Shown: positions 12,397 through 24,099 of the stretch, in pieces
Numbering within the stretch: position 1 is the first letter of the stretch
Layout of the letters: each line of letters opens with the position of its first letter
From: Molossus alvarezi
Lineage: Eukaryota; Chordata; Mammalia; Chiroptera; Molossidae
Assembly: GCA_037176705.1 (NCBI GenBank)
Contig: CM073894.1
Coordinates: 29,714,501-29,778,500 of the forward strand
Direction: 5' to 3'
DNA length: 64,000 bases
Position numbers and translations under genes: made by a program
The notes under the pieces: generated by a model
Databases searched by the model: none
What the model was told of the DNA's origin: nothing
What the model saw: only the letters and a program-made list of their open reading frames with translations

Positions 12397-12510
12397 GTAA
12401 TTTATGTCTATAATTATTTGGATATGGGATAATCTAGGAACAAAGAATATAATAAAATTGTATTTACTAGGAACTATAGGAAATCCTGTCTAGCTTAAGT
12501 GATACTTTAT
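12397..12510. repeat. Unclassified interspersed repeat, copy 1
   Basis: By eye this aligns over about 100 bp with 20667-20775 in the same orientation. Shared blocks are ATTATTTGGAT, AAGAACAAA/AGGAACAAA-like, AGGAAATCCT and TAGCTTAA, at an estimated three-quarters identity with few gaps. It is not a family I can name; it may be an old DNA transposon or SINE. Confidence 0.55.
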
Positions 12511-13199
12511 GGAAAAAGATGTAGAGACTCTAAATTTATCTTTTAATCCAATTTTATCCTTGTTTTAGCATGTTAGACTTAGTTTAAAAAATAAGGTAAA
12601 CTCAAATCAACCGTTAATTTTGTTTCAAATTTACACTCTTTCCCTTTATGTCTCCACCAGACTCTGTCCCTGTCATATCTCAAAACAAGTCATGATCTAC
12701 CTGCTCATTGGAGGTTTTTCTTTCTTTTGTGCAATGAGATACAATCCTATTCATAAATCTGTATAGAGACATGTATGTTTTTTATTACTTATGATCATGA
12801 GCATAGTCTTTCTTAACATGTAAGAAAGCAGAGACAGTGTCTTCACATTTAGAAAATGTGTGCGGAACACCCAGCAGAGTGTGCCGCATCCACGCCCTGC
12901 CCAGTGAATATTAATTGATGCTGATGAGAGAGCACATGCCACTAACGAGAGCCTGCTGCCTGACTCTGGGTCTTCAGAGGTCTGAAGACTTTTGTGAGCT
13001 GGAATGATGCCCTGTTGTGGTAATTCCTTATGTTTAGAATAAATGAAGAGAGTTTTTCTTTTTAAATGCAACATCACTGGTGAATTTAGTAAGAAATGTG
13101 TATTACATATTCTGATTGTTCAAGAATTTCTTAATTCAGAAAATTAAAATTATAGACTATATACTATATATCCCCAGTATATATAGTGTGTGTACACCC
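12511..13199. other. Unique non-coding stretch
   Basis: Nothing recognised. A short minus-strand frame at 12751-13077 (108 codons) has no recognisable domain. Confidence 0.55.
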
Positions 13200-13202
13200 A
13201 CA

Positions 13203-13240
<38 letters not shown>

Positions 13241-13248
13241 AAATGCAT

Positions 13249-13284
<36 letters not shown>

Positions 13285-13292
13285 AAATGCAT
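13200..13292. repeat. Duplicated (CA)n array
   Basis: Two (CA)n tracts (about 13203-13236 and 13251-13280), each followed by the identical unique tag GTATAAATGCAT (13237-13248 and 13281-13292). The arrangement indicates a segmental duplication of a CA-plus-tag unit of about 44 bp, probably by slippage or unequal exchange. Confidence 0.9.
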
Positions 13293-13587
13293 ATTGGGCA
13301 ATATGGCATTTTAAAATAAGAAATGAAAAGGTATTATTTCTACTTTAAGAAGAATCAATCTATTGGAGCAAATAAAATGAAAATATTTAAAATTGTTTTA
13401 TGTTCAGTATTCATTCATCAATGAACAGTCATAAAAAATCTACTGAATACAAAGATGAAGAGGGCACCATTACATCTTCAGAGAGTTTTTAATATGATGG
13501 GTTAAAGACACCTACAATACAAAGCACACCGCTATTTTCACAAGGTAACCAAGGAACACTGAAATGAAAATAACAAAAATACCTAAC

Positions 13588-13840
13588 ATCGAAGAGTCCT
13601 TATTATGTGCCTGGTCCTATATGATATATTTTAAATGTGTTAACTCACAATGATTTTATGAGTTACAGGAACTCTCATCGCGCCCCCCCCCCCCCCGACT
13701 TTCCAGGTGAAATAGCAGAGAATTATAGCCATTAATAAGTTACTTAGGGGCACATAGCTACCACAGGGCAGGGGTGGGCCTGTGAGCTCAGTGTTTGACC
13801 CCAGAGCTAGAGATGTCAACCATTATACTCCACTACCTCC
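13588..13840 (-). mobile_element. MIR SINE, antisense, with internal C-run
   Basis: Reverse complement of MIR: CCTTATTATGTGCCTGG, GTGTTAACTCACAATGATTT, then a 14-C run (13683-13696), GGTGAAATAGCAGAG, AATAAGTTACTTAGGGGCAC and CAACCATTATACTCC near the 5' end. Nearly full length for an ancient SINE. Confidence 0.82.
13683..13696. repeat. C homopolymer (14 C)
   Basis: Lies where the MIR antisense consensus has only a short C-run (ATCCCCATTTT), so the run has expanded inside the MIR. Confidence 0.9.
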
Positions 13841-13879
13841 TAGGGGATGGGGAGGGAGAAATTACCTCTGATTGGGGAG

Positions 13880-14240
13880 GGGTCAGGAATGGTCTCTTGA
13901 AAAGAGACCCTTGATCCAGGTCTTACAGGACTAGTGGGATAATGGCAGGTAGAGCTATGGGGAGGGAATGCCAGTTAGAGAACAGGGTGGAGGGGGCAGA
14001 GTTCAGGTTCTGGTAATACAGAGCCAGGGGGAGCATCAGGAATATGCAAAGGATACAGTTGGGAGGTGGGGCAGTTGGGGGATGAAAAAGAGAGGAAGGT
14101 CAAGGAACTTGGTCCAAATTCAGCGGGAGCTACTATAAAATAGAGTGAAAGAATCATAATATAAATGGAAAGAATGAATGTTAATAAGGGGTAAATCATT
14201 ATGTGGAGAGTTTCAATCAGCAAACCCTTCTTAAAGCAAC
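13880..14240 (-). mobile_element. L2 LINE fragment, antisense
   Basis: Matches the antisense L2 texture 'ggtctcttgaaaagagaccc...gatccaggtct', with purine-rich GGGAGGGAATGCC and following GGAGG/GGTC motifs. Diverged; ends are soft. Confidence 0.55.
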
Positions 14241-14529
14241 TGAATTTTAAACTAGGGTCTCAAGTCGATGGGAAAACAGTAGAAAAAGCATATCAGCAAT
14301 CTAGAATATTATGATTTTAATAGGAGACTGGAACATAAGAAAAATGAGAAAAGTTGATAAAAGTCCATTTTTCCTGCATCCAAGAACTGGTGAGGGACAA
14401 AGTTAAATAAATGAATTTCCAACTGTGATACCTAGAAGAGGGAGAATAGAAGTAAGTATTGCTCCTAATTGTCTTCATCTCGGTTAATGGTTTAACATCC
14501 ACTCTGCTATTCAAGTAAAAAACATCTCA

Positions 14530-15222
14530 GTTATTTTGATCCCCTTTCTCCCACTCACTCAAAAATATATCCTGAATCTTCCCTGATTTGTTTTTTTTTA
14601 TTAGATTCCCCATAGAGCCGGGCCCCCAATGTGCTGTCTGAAGACCTCAAACAGATCAAGTCACTTCCTCATTTATATCCTCCAATAGTTGCCCAATGCT
14701 TGGAGAACAAATCCCAATCTTCAAGTTCCTCAAACTTCCAGGCTTTCTTTTTTTGCTCTTTATTAAGCTGCAGGCTTCCTGCCTCTTTTCTGTCCTGTAG
14801 ACTCAAAAGCTTATTCTCAATGTAAGGCATTTTTACTCTTTTATTTTGGGGGGTGGGGGTGGTCGTCTCTCTTCAAACAGATCATCAGCTCAAATATTCC
14901 AGCCTTCCCCTGGACAACCAACCTGAAATGCTACATCCAGAATCTGTGAAGAAGCAGGTCACTGCCTTTACATTGAGAACATTTCATTCAAATGAGGCTT
15001 TATCCCTCTGTCCAATTATATTTTCTTCAGAGTTCTTATAATTTCCTGAAATTATTTAAAACAATATCTACGTCTGTCTCTTCCCAGAATAATTTTGGCC
15101 CCCGAGAAAGACTTGCTTTGTCTTACCCAGTGCTGCAAACTCAGTGCCTAGCCAAGTGCTCTGAAAGTAGCAGGTGCTCAATAAAAAGTTGTTAAATCGG
15201 TGAAGAATGAATAAAAGAATGG
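14530..15222 (+). mobile_element. Long L2 LINE 3' fragment, sense
   Basis: Follows the L2 3' region in order: CTTCCTCATTTATATCCTCCAATAG, CTTCCAGGCTTTC, a CTTTACATTGAGAACATTTC equivalent, 'agagttcttataatttcctg', TCTGTCTCTTCCCAGAAT, then CAGTGCCTAGC and the 3' end AGGTGCTCAATAAA with a GAATGAATAAA tail. Around 690 bp. No intact reading frame remains. Confidence 0.8.
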
Positions 15223-17376
15223 GACTGAGGATGGCTTGAGTACTGGGCAGAAGCTTACATTTTATCCAATAAATGAAGTCGGTTGTGGAATAAATCACGT
15301 GGATAATATTTCTAACTGTGCTCTTTTTCAATACTTAACCAAGTTGCTTTCTTATTTGCATACCAGTTTATCCATGGTGGGATAGAAAAGGTTTTCATGC
15401 GACAGAGGGGAAAACGAGCCTGAGATTTAAAAGAAAAAAAATGGTATTGGTTAATCCACAGGGTGGGTAAGAGCTCAGCCAGAACCCTCTTTGGAATCCA
15501 GACAATTCAGTGACAGTGACACTCTGGTACAAGTGTTGGGAGGTCAGATGAGATAAGTTTGTGACATGTGCAATCCCTCCTGATGTGTTTGATTTTAGAC
15601 AGTATTTCATGGTGACATTTAAATTTGAATGGGAAATGACCTCCTTGTTCCCAGTTCCTTTCCTAGCCGTATAGGATTGCACTTGAAACAAATATGAGTA
15701 TGTTCTGTCCAGCATAGTTCTCCAGTATCTTAACAGATGGAGTTTATGAGTCTATTTTCTAGGAGAAATAGTGATTTCAAGGCAAGGAAGAGGTTGTAGG
15801 AGCTATTTATTTTTATGTTTTGAAAGGAATACCTTTCTGGCAAGAAAGCAAGTAAATAAGCAAGCCGATGCGACAGCTTTCTTGGAAGGAGTCAGCCTCG
15901 GCAGGTATGGGAGAATTCCTTTGGCCAGCCTGAGCTTCCCTGGGCTTTTCTCACACTTCTTTTGGCACAGTTGGTGGAGTTTATTATTAGTGGTGTGTCC
16001 TACAAGCCATTCATTCACGGAATATGGCTCTGCGAGAGAAAATCTCCATGTGAAAATAAAATTGTCATTGTTTCTCGTTTGCTTAGGGAGCATGTCACAT
16101 CATGGAAGAGCAACCTTAAACAGAGAAGACCTCAATTCAGAAAAAAAAAAAAAAAAAAGGGAAAGAAAAGGTGAGGAGCGAGCGAGACGGATGTTCTCAG
16201 TGGAATCAGATGGGAACTGAGAAGTGGAGATTTTGTTCTGCGCAATGCTAGTTGCCTTGCCAGTCTCCAGCTGGCACTGTGGGCCTGCTGTAGCTGCTGA
16301 GGCAGCGCCGAGCAGAGGAGACACTTGCTTCAGTCTTACTGCTCAGCCTCACTGTGCGTCTCAATATGGTTTGGACTCTGTGTTTTAAAAATAAGGTGAA
16401 TGATCTCGAAGGAAAACCATTGTAGGCGATTTTGTTCTTGGCTTTTTCTAATGGACAATTAAAAGGCAAGCCTGGTCCTATTCCAGAGATTTTCTCATTT
16501 CTTAGTACAACTATAATTCAGGCATATATAATAGTGCAATGGTATTATTAGATATTATCGTGTTTATTTTATTCATGAAAATGTGTGACACACCTTATTT
16601 GTATTCTTTTTGAGGAAATGTCCTGGAGTGGGTTTTCTCCTACTTCCTTTTTGTGCCTGTCATAAGGTGTGTGATAGAATTTAAGTTCCTAGGAATAAGA
16701 ATAGCATTTCTTTTTTTGAGAAAGCGTAATGATTTTGAGCTTTGAAGAGTTTCAATGGGCTATTGTTACAATGCTCCAGCCCACCAAGTCCCAATGTGAC
16801 ACACTTCCTACCTCTAACGGCAGATATTTATATTTCAAATGAAATAAAACTAGAATTAATTTTCTTTGGAAAATTTTTTTTGGAATTTTGTTTTTTCAGC
16901 GTCTATGAGGTAATTGGAGATACCCCAGGCTATCACAAAACCGGGGCCAGCAATCACTGCTTTAGTGATTAGCACTTTGTAAGCCTTCGAAAAATATTAA
17001 AAACAGGATAGATTGTCTAATTTCTGGTGTGTGGATTCACGTTAGTACAGTGCAATGTATTAACAAATGCTCAAAAAAGGAGGCTGTGGATCCAGGAAGA
17101 TGGCTTTTGCAGAAGGCTTTTATCCAAATTAATTCAAAGAATAACAGGAACAGTTGTGTATTGGGGCAGAAGGAATAAGGTGACTCAATTAAGTGACAGA
17201 GAAATCTCCAGGACAAAAAAAAAAAAAACCGTCTCATGTCAACCCAATACTAACAATAAGATTCTCATTACTGAAATCTATAATCCTGTAATAAATGCAT
17301 AATAACTTCAAAAAGAATTTTTAGTAAGTATTTTTGTATGATTAAATGTGCACTAAAAATGGAAATCAAATACTGC
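15223..17376. other. Unique non-coding stretch
   Basis: Nothing recognised except A-runs at 16141-16158 and about 17214-17228. The 18-A run at 16141 is not preceded by a recognisable retrocopy. 15780-16480 is listed as a candidate regulatory block. Confidence 0.6.
15780..16480. other. Candidate conserved non-coding block
   Basis: Repeat-free, mixed-composition DNA with TTTATTATTAGTGG, GAAAATAAAATTGTCATTG and GTCACATCATGG words. Open frames on both strands (149 and 96 codons) overlap and resemble nothing. Judged by texture only. Confidence 0.22.
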
Positions 17377-17394
17377 TTTTTTTTTTTTTTTTTT
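17377..17394. repeat. T homopolymer (18 T)
   Basis: Poly-T not attached to a recognisable SINE or retrocopy. Confidence 0.9.
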
Positions 17395-18309
17395 ACTTTA
17401 GGAATGATAAAGTTCTCTTCTATGTCTCTAAAGAGCATCTTAAATGAGAAGGATCCAAAGGGTAATTTGAAATAAATTCACCTGCTGAATTTGTGCCTGA
17501 ACCAACTATATTTACCTAATTCATGTTTGGCTTTTGCTTAGCTCTAACCATGGTGACACACTGAGAGATGAATGCCAAGGTCTCCTGGGTTGCTGGAAGG
17601 TTTGTTCAAGGCGGCAGCGAGTAAGTGAGGTGGTGCATGCCCCCGGGTTTGGTCTCTCAGTAGGGGGTCTTTGGCATTGGTTTCAGGCAGTGTTTGAAGG
17701 ACCACTGTGCAGTCTGGCTAGTGGGTACTGCTGGCCTGTTACTATTTCGTGGATCCAGGAGAACAATCTGGTCCCTCTACACATTCGGAGTTGAGCCCAA
17801 CACACTAGCAGTCGTGGACTGAGAGAGTTCAGAATCCATCTCTTTGATACTAAAACCTAGACTGGCTCTGTGGCTCTCAGAGGGAGCGTAAGAACATTTT
17901 TGTGGTGTTCGGAGATACACGGTTCATAGACCTACAGCCGTAGACGCAGGTGGCAAAGAAATGGAAGCAAACAGGTAGACTGAGAGAGGATATGCTACTC
18001 TGAAAACACTTCTGTTTTGCCTTTTGGCAGAGATGTCTGGTTTGGGCTTCCTGAGTTTTTTTGCCTGGTGTTCTGTCAGAACATTTGCATTCCAAAGATA
18101 GGCTGCCCTGCCATGTTGCTTCTGAAACCTCTAGAAGGCACTCTGGTATCTGGGGGTTTCCTTCCCCAGCCTGCTTTCGGGAGATAATCCCCCATCACCT
18201 GGTTAATGATACAGGTCACACCAGGCGAACACTTTAGTTACATTCTTCCTGTAACTTTCCCTGAGAAATAAAGGCCCCAATTTTGTTTAAAAGAGGATAT
18301 ATGTTAATA
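17395..18309. other. Unique non-coding stretch
   Basis: Moderate GC content. No repeat or gene recognised. Confidence 0.55.
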
Positions 18310-18492
18310 AAGCTGAGAGAAAGAGAAGAGAAGAGAGGAGAGGAGAGGAGAGGAGAGGAGAGGAGAGGAGAGGAGAGGAGAGGAGAGGAGAGGAGAGGAG
18401 AGGAGAGGAGAGGAGAGGAGAGGAGGGGAGGGGAGGGGAGGGGAGGGGAGGGGAGGGGAGGGGAGGGGTGGGGAGGGGCGGGGTGGGGAGGG
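18310..18492. repeat. (GGAGA)n / (GGGGA)n purine tract
   Basis: About 180 bp of almost pure purine on the plus strand. It opens with GAAAGAGAAGAGAAGAG, becomes a long (AGGAG)n pentamer array, and from about 18424 shifts to (AGGGG)n with at least a dozen G4 runs spaced by one base. The 3' part (18424-18492) satisfies intramolecular G-quadruplex rules many times over. The whole tract is a homopurine mirror repeat able in principle to form H-DNA. Confidence 0.97.
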
Positions 18493-19127
18493 ACCTAATA
18501 TTATTTAGAAAGGGATCCCTTTCATTTTGAACCTTATCTTTACCTTAGACCTACAGGTACAGATATAAGTGAGGAACAAGTGAGACCCACGATAGTGCTG
18601 TGGTCCTGAAGGTCCCTGCTTCTGTATACTTCCCACTCATTCAATTTTTTTCTTACTGCTGTTAAATTTTTATTCATGTGGTTTACCTCTTAGCCCTCTC
18701 TTATTTTTGTATTTATATCTTATATTTAGGTTTGGGAGTACAAAACATGTTGCAAATTTGAGGGAGAACAAAACTAGTTAAGTTCATGAAAACAGCCCCT
18801 TCTCTCCTGTTTACAGAATTATTTAGAAGGGGAGTGATGGGCCTTTCTGGGTTGCTCCCATTCTGCTTAGGGCAACTTAGGCTGTCAGTCTCTGGCTCAG
18901 TTCATTGGCTCCAGAGCCAATGGTACCAAGATGAAGGGTTTGAGCCTCACTTGGACCAGGTTGCTGCATATTTTTCCAACAAGTTGTAGGAGGATTCAGT
19001 GCAGCCACTATAGAAATTCTGGTGTTCAAAGGGTGAATGCAGGAATAACAAGGTGAAAATCCAGCCCATTCCTGGAAAAACAAAGCCTGCGGCCTATAGG
19101 CATTTTTGCATTTGGATAGAACATGCC
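18493..19127. other. Unique non-coding stretch
   Basis: Nothing recognised. Confidence 0.55.
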
Positions 19128-19295
19128 TCCACTTAAAATGTGAGCTTATTACTCAACCTCCCTGCATCTCTGTTTCCTCATCTGTAGAATGGAGATAAGA
19201 TTTGCTCCCTTACTACCTCCCCAGGATCTGTGAAGATTAGATAATGGTTGTAAAGTCCTGTACAAAGGTAAAAAGCATTATCGTTAAGAAGGAGC
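19128..19295 (+). mobile_element. MIR SINE, sense
   Basis: TTACTCAACCTCCCTGCATC, TGTTTCCTCATCTGTAGAAT, GGAGATAAGA, TGTGAAGATTAGATAATG and TAAAGTCCTGTACAAAGG follow the MIR core and 3' half in order. The 5' end is not visible. Confidence 0.82.
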
Positions 19296-19479
19296 TTAGT
19301 CAACAAATAAAAAAGAAAATATTGGAAGGACCTCCCAAAGCCCACTGCCTAAATATTTTTGAATCAGTATCAGCCATTTGCAGGCTCCTCCATTCTGAGT
19401 TTGGTTTCTCTACCAAAAGTTAGAGGTGAATCTTTGACCTTTCTATTTGTTTATAAGGTTAAAAAAATGGCCCAGTAGC

Positions 19480-20430
19480 GGACATTTGTATTAATAACAA
19501 CAAAGTGGGCTTTGAATCTGAAACAGGTTTTATTTGAAAAAGGAGACGAAGGCATGGGTCTCCAGGAACACATGTGCCACTGAGGAATATTTGCATATAT
19601 TTGATCTGCAAGCATGCTCCGGTGGTTTTCACAGTGCACCTTGGAGTTGACGTTGTAGCAGAGGGCTGTTGTCATTGCTCCCCAGCCTCGTCTGCTCTCC
19701 CCAGCTTTATTATGGCACACAGCTACAACTTCATTTTTAGCATTAAAAAAAAAAATCCTCTTCACTTAATTCAGACAGTGACCTGCAGGCCTCATTCTGA
19801 CTGAAGGAGCCATTCAGAATACTTGCAGACAAAAGCAGGGCTTTTTCCTAGCAACCAGATCAAAGCCAAATCTCCCAGAATAGCTCCCTCCCAGGTTTCC
19901 TTTGGCGCATAGGTTCACAAGGATTCTAAGGCTCGTGGTATCCAGTTCAAACTATTCTTTCAGACTGAAATGGCCAGGAAAACGGAGGAATTTTCGCAGA
20001 CTGAAAACGGGCAAGCATGGCGGGAGCACGTAATCTGGGGAGAACACGGCGGTCATTCGGAGCATCCCTAACTTTGTTATCGCCTGCATCTGCGTGTACA
20101 TTCTGTCGGACTCCCACAGAATGAGGTCTCTGTTTCCTTTCTGCCAGTACCTAATATCAGCTATGCCCAGGAGCCGGCTGATGAAGACTTCCTGTTTGTT
20201 TTGAGTCACTGCAAGAGTGATAAATATACTTCAGCTTTCTGCTTAGAGAGGAAAGAAACCAGCTGCCCTGAACTAAAGAAAAAAAAAATGCAGAAATTCC
20301 ACTGAATGGCCCTGTTATCATAGAGTTTCAAGGGCAGCATCAAAATGAAAACTATAAGCCAGGGCAAAGTAAATGATTTCCATATTAAAGCATCTTGCTG
20401 CATGCATAGACCTAAGTTGTTTGTCTTTAA
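19480..20430. other. Candidate conserved non-coding block
   Basis: About 950 bp with no recognised repeat, containing TATTTGCATATATTTG (about 19587), AATAACAACAAAG (SOX-like, about 19494) and TTTATTATGG (about 19706). Overlapping open frames on both strands argue against an exon. Texture-based call. Confidence 0.25.
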
Positions 20431-20666
20431 TCATTTAGGCGAACGATGCATTTTTTCTCTCTTCTAAGACTAACTCAGCAATGTTTAGAAATTTCTAAAA
20501 ATGTGAACTTACCCTACAGAGTAATGGTGAGCTATATAAATAAACAATTACAGCTGTGGTTTTTTGATCTGACCACAAGCTTTTAATGCCATTTTTGCAT
20601 GAACATATGATGCTTCTGGAAAAGCAGTACTGTTTATGTTTCCAGTGGCATCCACTATTGCATCGA

Positions 20667-20775
20667 GTCATTTACATACGTGATTATTTGGATGCAGAGT
20701 AGCTCAAGAACAAAAGAATACTATACAATTATTTAGAACAAGAACGACAGGAAATCCTTTATAGCTTAAATGCAC
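20667..20775. repeat. Unclassified interspersed repeat, copy 2
   Basis: Partner of 12397-12510, same orientation (shared ATTATTTGGAT, GAACAAA, AGGAAATCCT, TAGCTTAA). No terminal inverted repeats or tail are evident, so the class cannot be given. Confidence 0.55.
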
Positions 20776-21320
20776 TTCTTAAATAACGGGGTGTTTTTGT
20801 GTTGTGATCTCATTTGTGCCCCTTTATTTTGAACAGGTTTTGGGTTTGATGACTAGAAAGATCTTTGTGTGGAATTTCTATCTTAACTCTGACCTGGTGA
20901 ACAGTGAATTTAGGAAGCCTGTTGACCTGAATGTCTTGATCACTGCATTTTGGCTCTTGCTTTTTTTTTTTTTAAAGCTGAGTGGAGAATTGACTTCCAG
21001 AGTCATGAGTTGGGAAAGATGACAAGTTGATTGTGCTTGGAGTAGCACAATGACTTACTTATTTCCTTCCAATACCTGTAGACTCTTAAAACAATTTATA
21101 AAAGTAGAAGAAGAATTCACTAACAGTCTCCAATAGAACTTTGTTCAAATTAAGAAAATGTCTAATAAGCAAGTTCAAAATAAACTTAACATGAACACTT
21201 TTATGCTTTCAAATGAATGATGCAGATACGGAGGTAGGATGCTGTGCATTGGTCTTAGGACAATGTATCTGGTCATATTTATAAACTGAGACCTAAAATC
21301 CATGTGAATTGTTGTATATA
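20776..21320. other. Unique non-coding stretch
   Basis: Nothing recognised; a T-run lies at about 20961-20972. Confidence 0.55.
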
Positions 21321-21334
21321 AAGAAGGTTCCCCA

Positions 21335-21553
21335 GCCCTGGCTGGTTTGGCTCAGCAGTTAGAGTGTTGGCCCTTGAACCAAAGGGTCTCAGGTTTGATT
21401 CCAGTCAAGGGCATGTATCTGAAGGGGTCATGCAGGAGGCAACCAATTGATGTGTCTCTCTCACACTGATGTTTCTCTGTCTCTCTCTTTCCCTCTCTTC
21501 CACTTTCTCTAAAAATAGAAAAATATTCTCTTTGGGTGAGGATTAACAAAAAA
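21335..21553 (+). mobile_element. Ves-type SINE with intact TSD
   Basis: Starts GCCCTGGCTGGTTTGGCTCA (A box), then GGTTTGATTCCAGTCAAGGG (B box), GCAGGAGGCAACCAATTGAT, a CT-rich segment and the GGGTGAGGATTA plus A-run tail. Flanked by a perfect 14-bp duplication AAGAAGGTTCCCCA (21321-21334 and 21554-21567). Confidence 0.95.
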
Positions 21554-21567
21554 AAGAAGGTTCCCCA

Positions 21568-23540
21568 ACATGTTGGAGTCAATGGTTGGAATAGAGTGAA
21601 TCCCTGGGTGAGAGAATTACAGTGCTAAGGGCTTGATGGAGAGGGGTCCCTGTCATTCAAAGGCTCACACTAAAAAAACTCATGTGACATTGGCAACTCC
21701 TAAAGGAGGACACGCGTTTAGGAATGTTCAGCACGTTAGTTAAAACAAAGCCAAATATGGTAAATTTTTGTTTCACTTCATAAATATGTTATGGTGTGTG
21801 TCTTTTATATATTCTAACTTTACTGACATAAGGAAGAGGAGAAAAAAGCATTTTTAAACATGATTGAGGATGGAAGGGTCAACCTACTAAATAGTATATT
21901 TTCTGTCATAATGTAGGACCTTAGAAAAAATAGAATCAGAGAATGGATGGTATTAGGAGAGTTAAAAAATAGTAAAGCCAGCATTGTCTGGGTAGAAAGA
22001 AGGCTATAGAACAAACTTATGAGATAAATGTAATTTGTTAAAATAAGTATGCCAGGGGACAATTTTAGTGGGTATATCAGCCTCTGTACTTTAAAAAAGA
22101 GGTTAAATTCGATCGAAATATGAGATGAGGGTTTAGGTGAGGTTTTTTGTAAAATCTATCATTTAAAATAAATTGGAACTCTAATTGGGTGTGACCTATC
22201 ACTTACCAAATATAAAAAGGCGTGAAGAAAACCGCCCTTTACCTTTTTCAGCGCTACTGAATGTCAAATATCTGGTGTTGAAGTGAAACTATTATGGTAA
22301 AATTCTACACATATCAAGTCACCCTTCTTCTCAGCAAAGGTGTTTGCTTCGGTTGTTCAGTAGTAGCCGTGGTGGTGATGGCACACTTGTGAGCCAGCCC
22401 TAGGGAGTGAAGACTCTGTAGGAATTTCTCCCACTAATAGCCAACAGCCACTTCTTCACGATTAAATAGAGTATAAGAATCACAGCTTATATTTGCACAT
22501 TACACTACAATTTACACAGTGTGTTCACTTGCGATATCTCCCATGATCCTTCATGGTATCTGGTTTTGCTTGTAAATGGGAACAGTGACAGTTTGTCCTT
22601 TGTCCTGTGCCAGTGGTGTGGACTCCAGCGACGCCGTTCCTTCGAGGGGCAGAAGTATTCCTCATGCTGCCCAACAACATTCCAGGAGCATCTCCTTGGG
22701 AAACAGATGCTGCAAACAGCACTTTCAAGTATAGTAATGAGTAGCAAAGTGAAAGGCAAGTGTGTTCCGTAGCACTTAACCCCATATCTCCCTGAACTTA
22801 CCATGACACCGTATTCCTGGTCCCAGGAGTTTTAGATAATTGTATTGAAGAAGGTCAAGTATAGGCATGGAGAATAAGGAGTAGGGGGGTATTTAGAATC
22901 ATTTACTGTCCAAGTAAATTTTTTTGGTTTTTGTTTTTTAAAGAAAGAATGCATTTATTAGAAGAAATGGGAGTGAGAAAGGGGGATGTTTTTCACACCT
23001 GTTTTCACACTTCTGAGGTGATAAGTCCAGCCCTTACAAAATAAAATGGCAGGTTTCACACTGAACCCACCCAGGCATATTCCTACGGTCTCCTAACTCA
23101 TTAATTCTATGAGAATAAAAAGGCAATGAGACCTCTTTCACAAACCAGTGGCTGAGCGAGGTCTCTGCCATCTTTGTTTGCTATGCTCTTCCGTTTTCTA
23201 GATATAGATACATCTTTTGCACGTTATATATGAATCTTCAGGGCAATGGATTAGGTCTCTCATGACTTTGGTTCTAGATCTACAATCTTCATTTTGTCTT
23301 ATTCTTGATCTTAATATTCAGTGAATTAGACCCCTGAGTTTATGATATTACCAAGTGGGCTCACACACAGTGTCTGCATCTTAGATTTCTTTGGCTACCA
23401 CATCTATGCTACCTTGGTCACTCACTAATGTAGATAGACTTTATTTCTCATCATCTCTCATCTCTCAAAATGGCCTATCTGATTACAGTTTAGAGTCACA
23501 TAATGTTATAACTGGAATAACCTCAGATATTAGATAGGGC
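21568..23540. other. Unique non-coding stretch
   Basis: No gene recognised. 22440-22640 has weak resemblance to an antisense MIR ('ttgcacattacactacaatt', ATCTCCCATGATCCTTCATG) that I do not call firmly. Confidence 0.5.
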
Positions 23541-23556
23541 AACCAACAGAACTCTT

Positions 23557-23614
23557 TTTTAAAAAATTTTTACCCAAGGACATTTTTCCATTTATCTTCA
23601 GATAGAGTGGAAGG

Positions 23615-23674
<60 letters not shown>

Positions 23675-23845
23675 GAAACCGAAACATCAATGTGAGAGAC
23701 ACACACTGACTGGTTGCTTCCCACATGACCCTGATCAGGGCCAGGGACAAAATGCAACTGAGGTATATGCCCTTGGCTGGAATTGAACCTGTAACTCTTT
23801 GGTCCACGGGCCGACGCTCCAACTGCTGAGCCAAACTGGCCAGGG
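23557..23845 (-). mobile_element. Ves-type SINE with expanded GA tract
   Basis: Antisense copy: TTACCCAAGGACATTTTTCC, a long (GA)n tract at about 23613-23670, GAAACATCAATGTGAGAGAC, GAATTGAACCTGTAACTC and a terminal GAGCCAAACTGGCCAGGG. Approximate target duplication (AGAACTCTT versus AGAATTCTT). The internal GA microsatellite has expanded from the element's own GA-rich region. Confidence 0.94.
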
Positions 23846-24099
23846 GAGAATTCTTGATTTACCAACACTCAAACCTGATCGTCACCATTTTTCCTCAACT
23901 CAGTAAATGCCAACTTCATCTACCTAGGTGTTGAAAGGACGTATCCTTGATTCCTTACTATCTTTACCATCCTATGTTGAATCCATCAGCGCATCTTATT
24001 TATTTGCTATCCTGAATCTATTCAATCCTTTTCCAAGAGCCTTGATATGTTAAGAGCCTGAAATGTATCTACTTGCTGCACATACTCTTACATTTCCCT

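Noticed and set aside
18283..18498. Glu/Arg/Gly-rich open frame
   Set aside because: Translation of the (GGAGA)n tract; no independent coding evidence.
21335..21553. tRNA gene
   Set aside because: The A- and B-box-like motifs belong to the tRNA-derived head of a Ves SINE; no cloverleaf or tRNA 3' end follows. The same holds for all other Ves copies.
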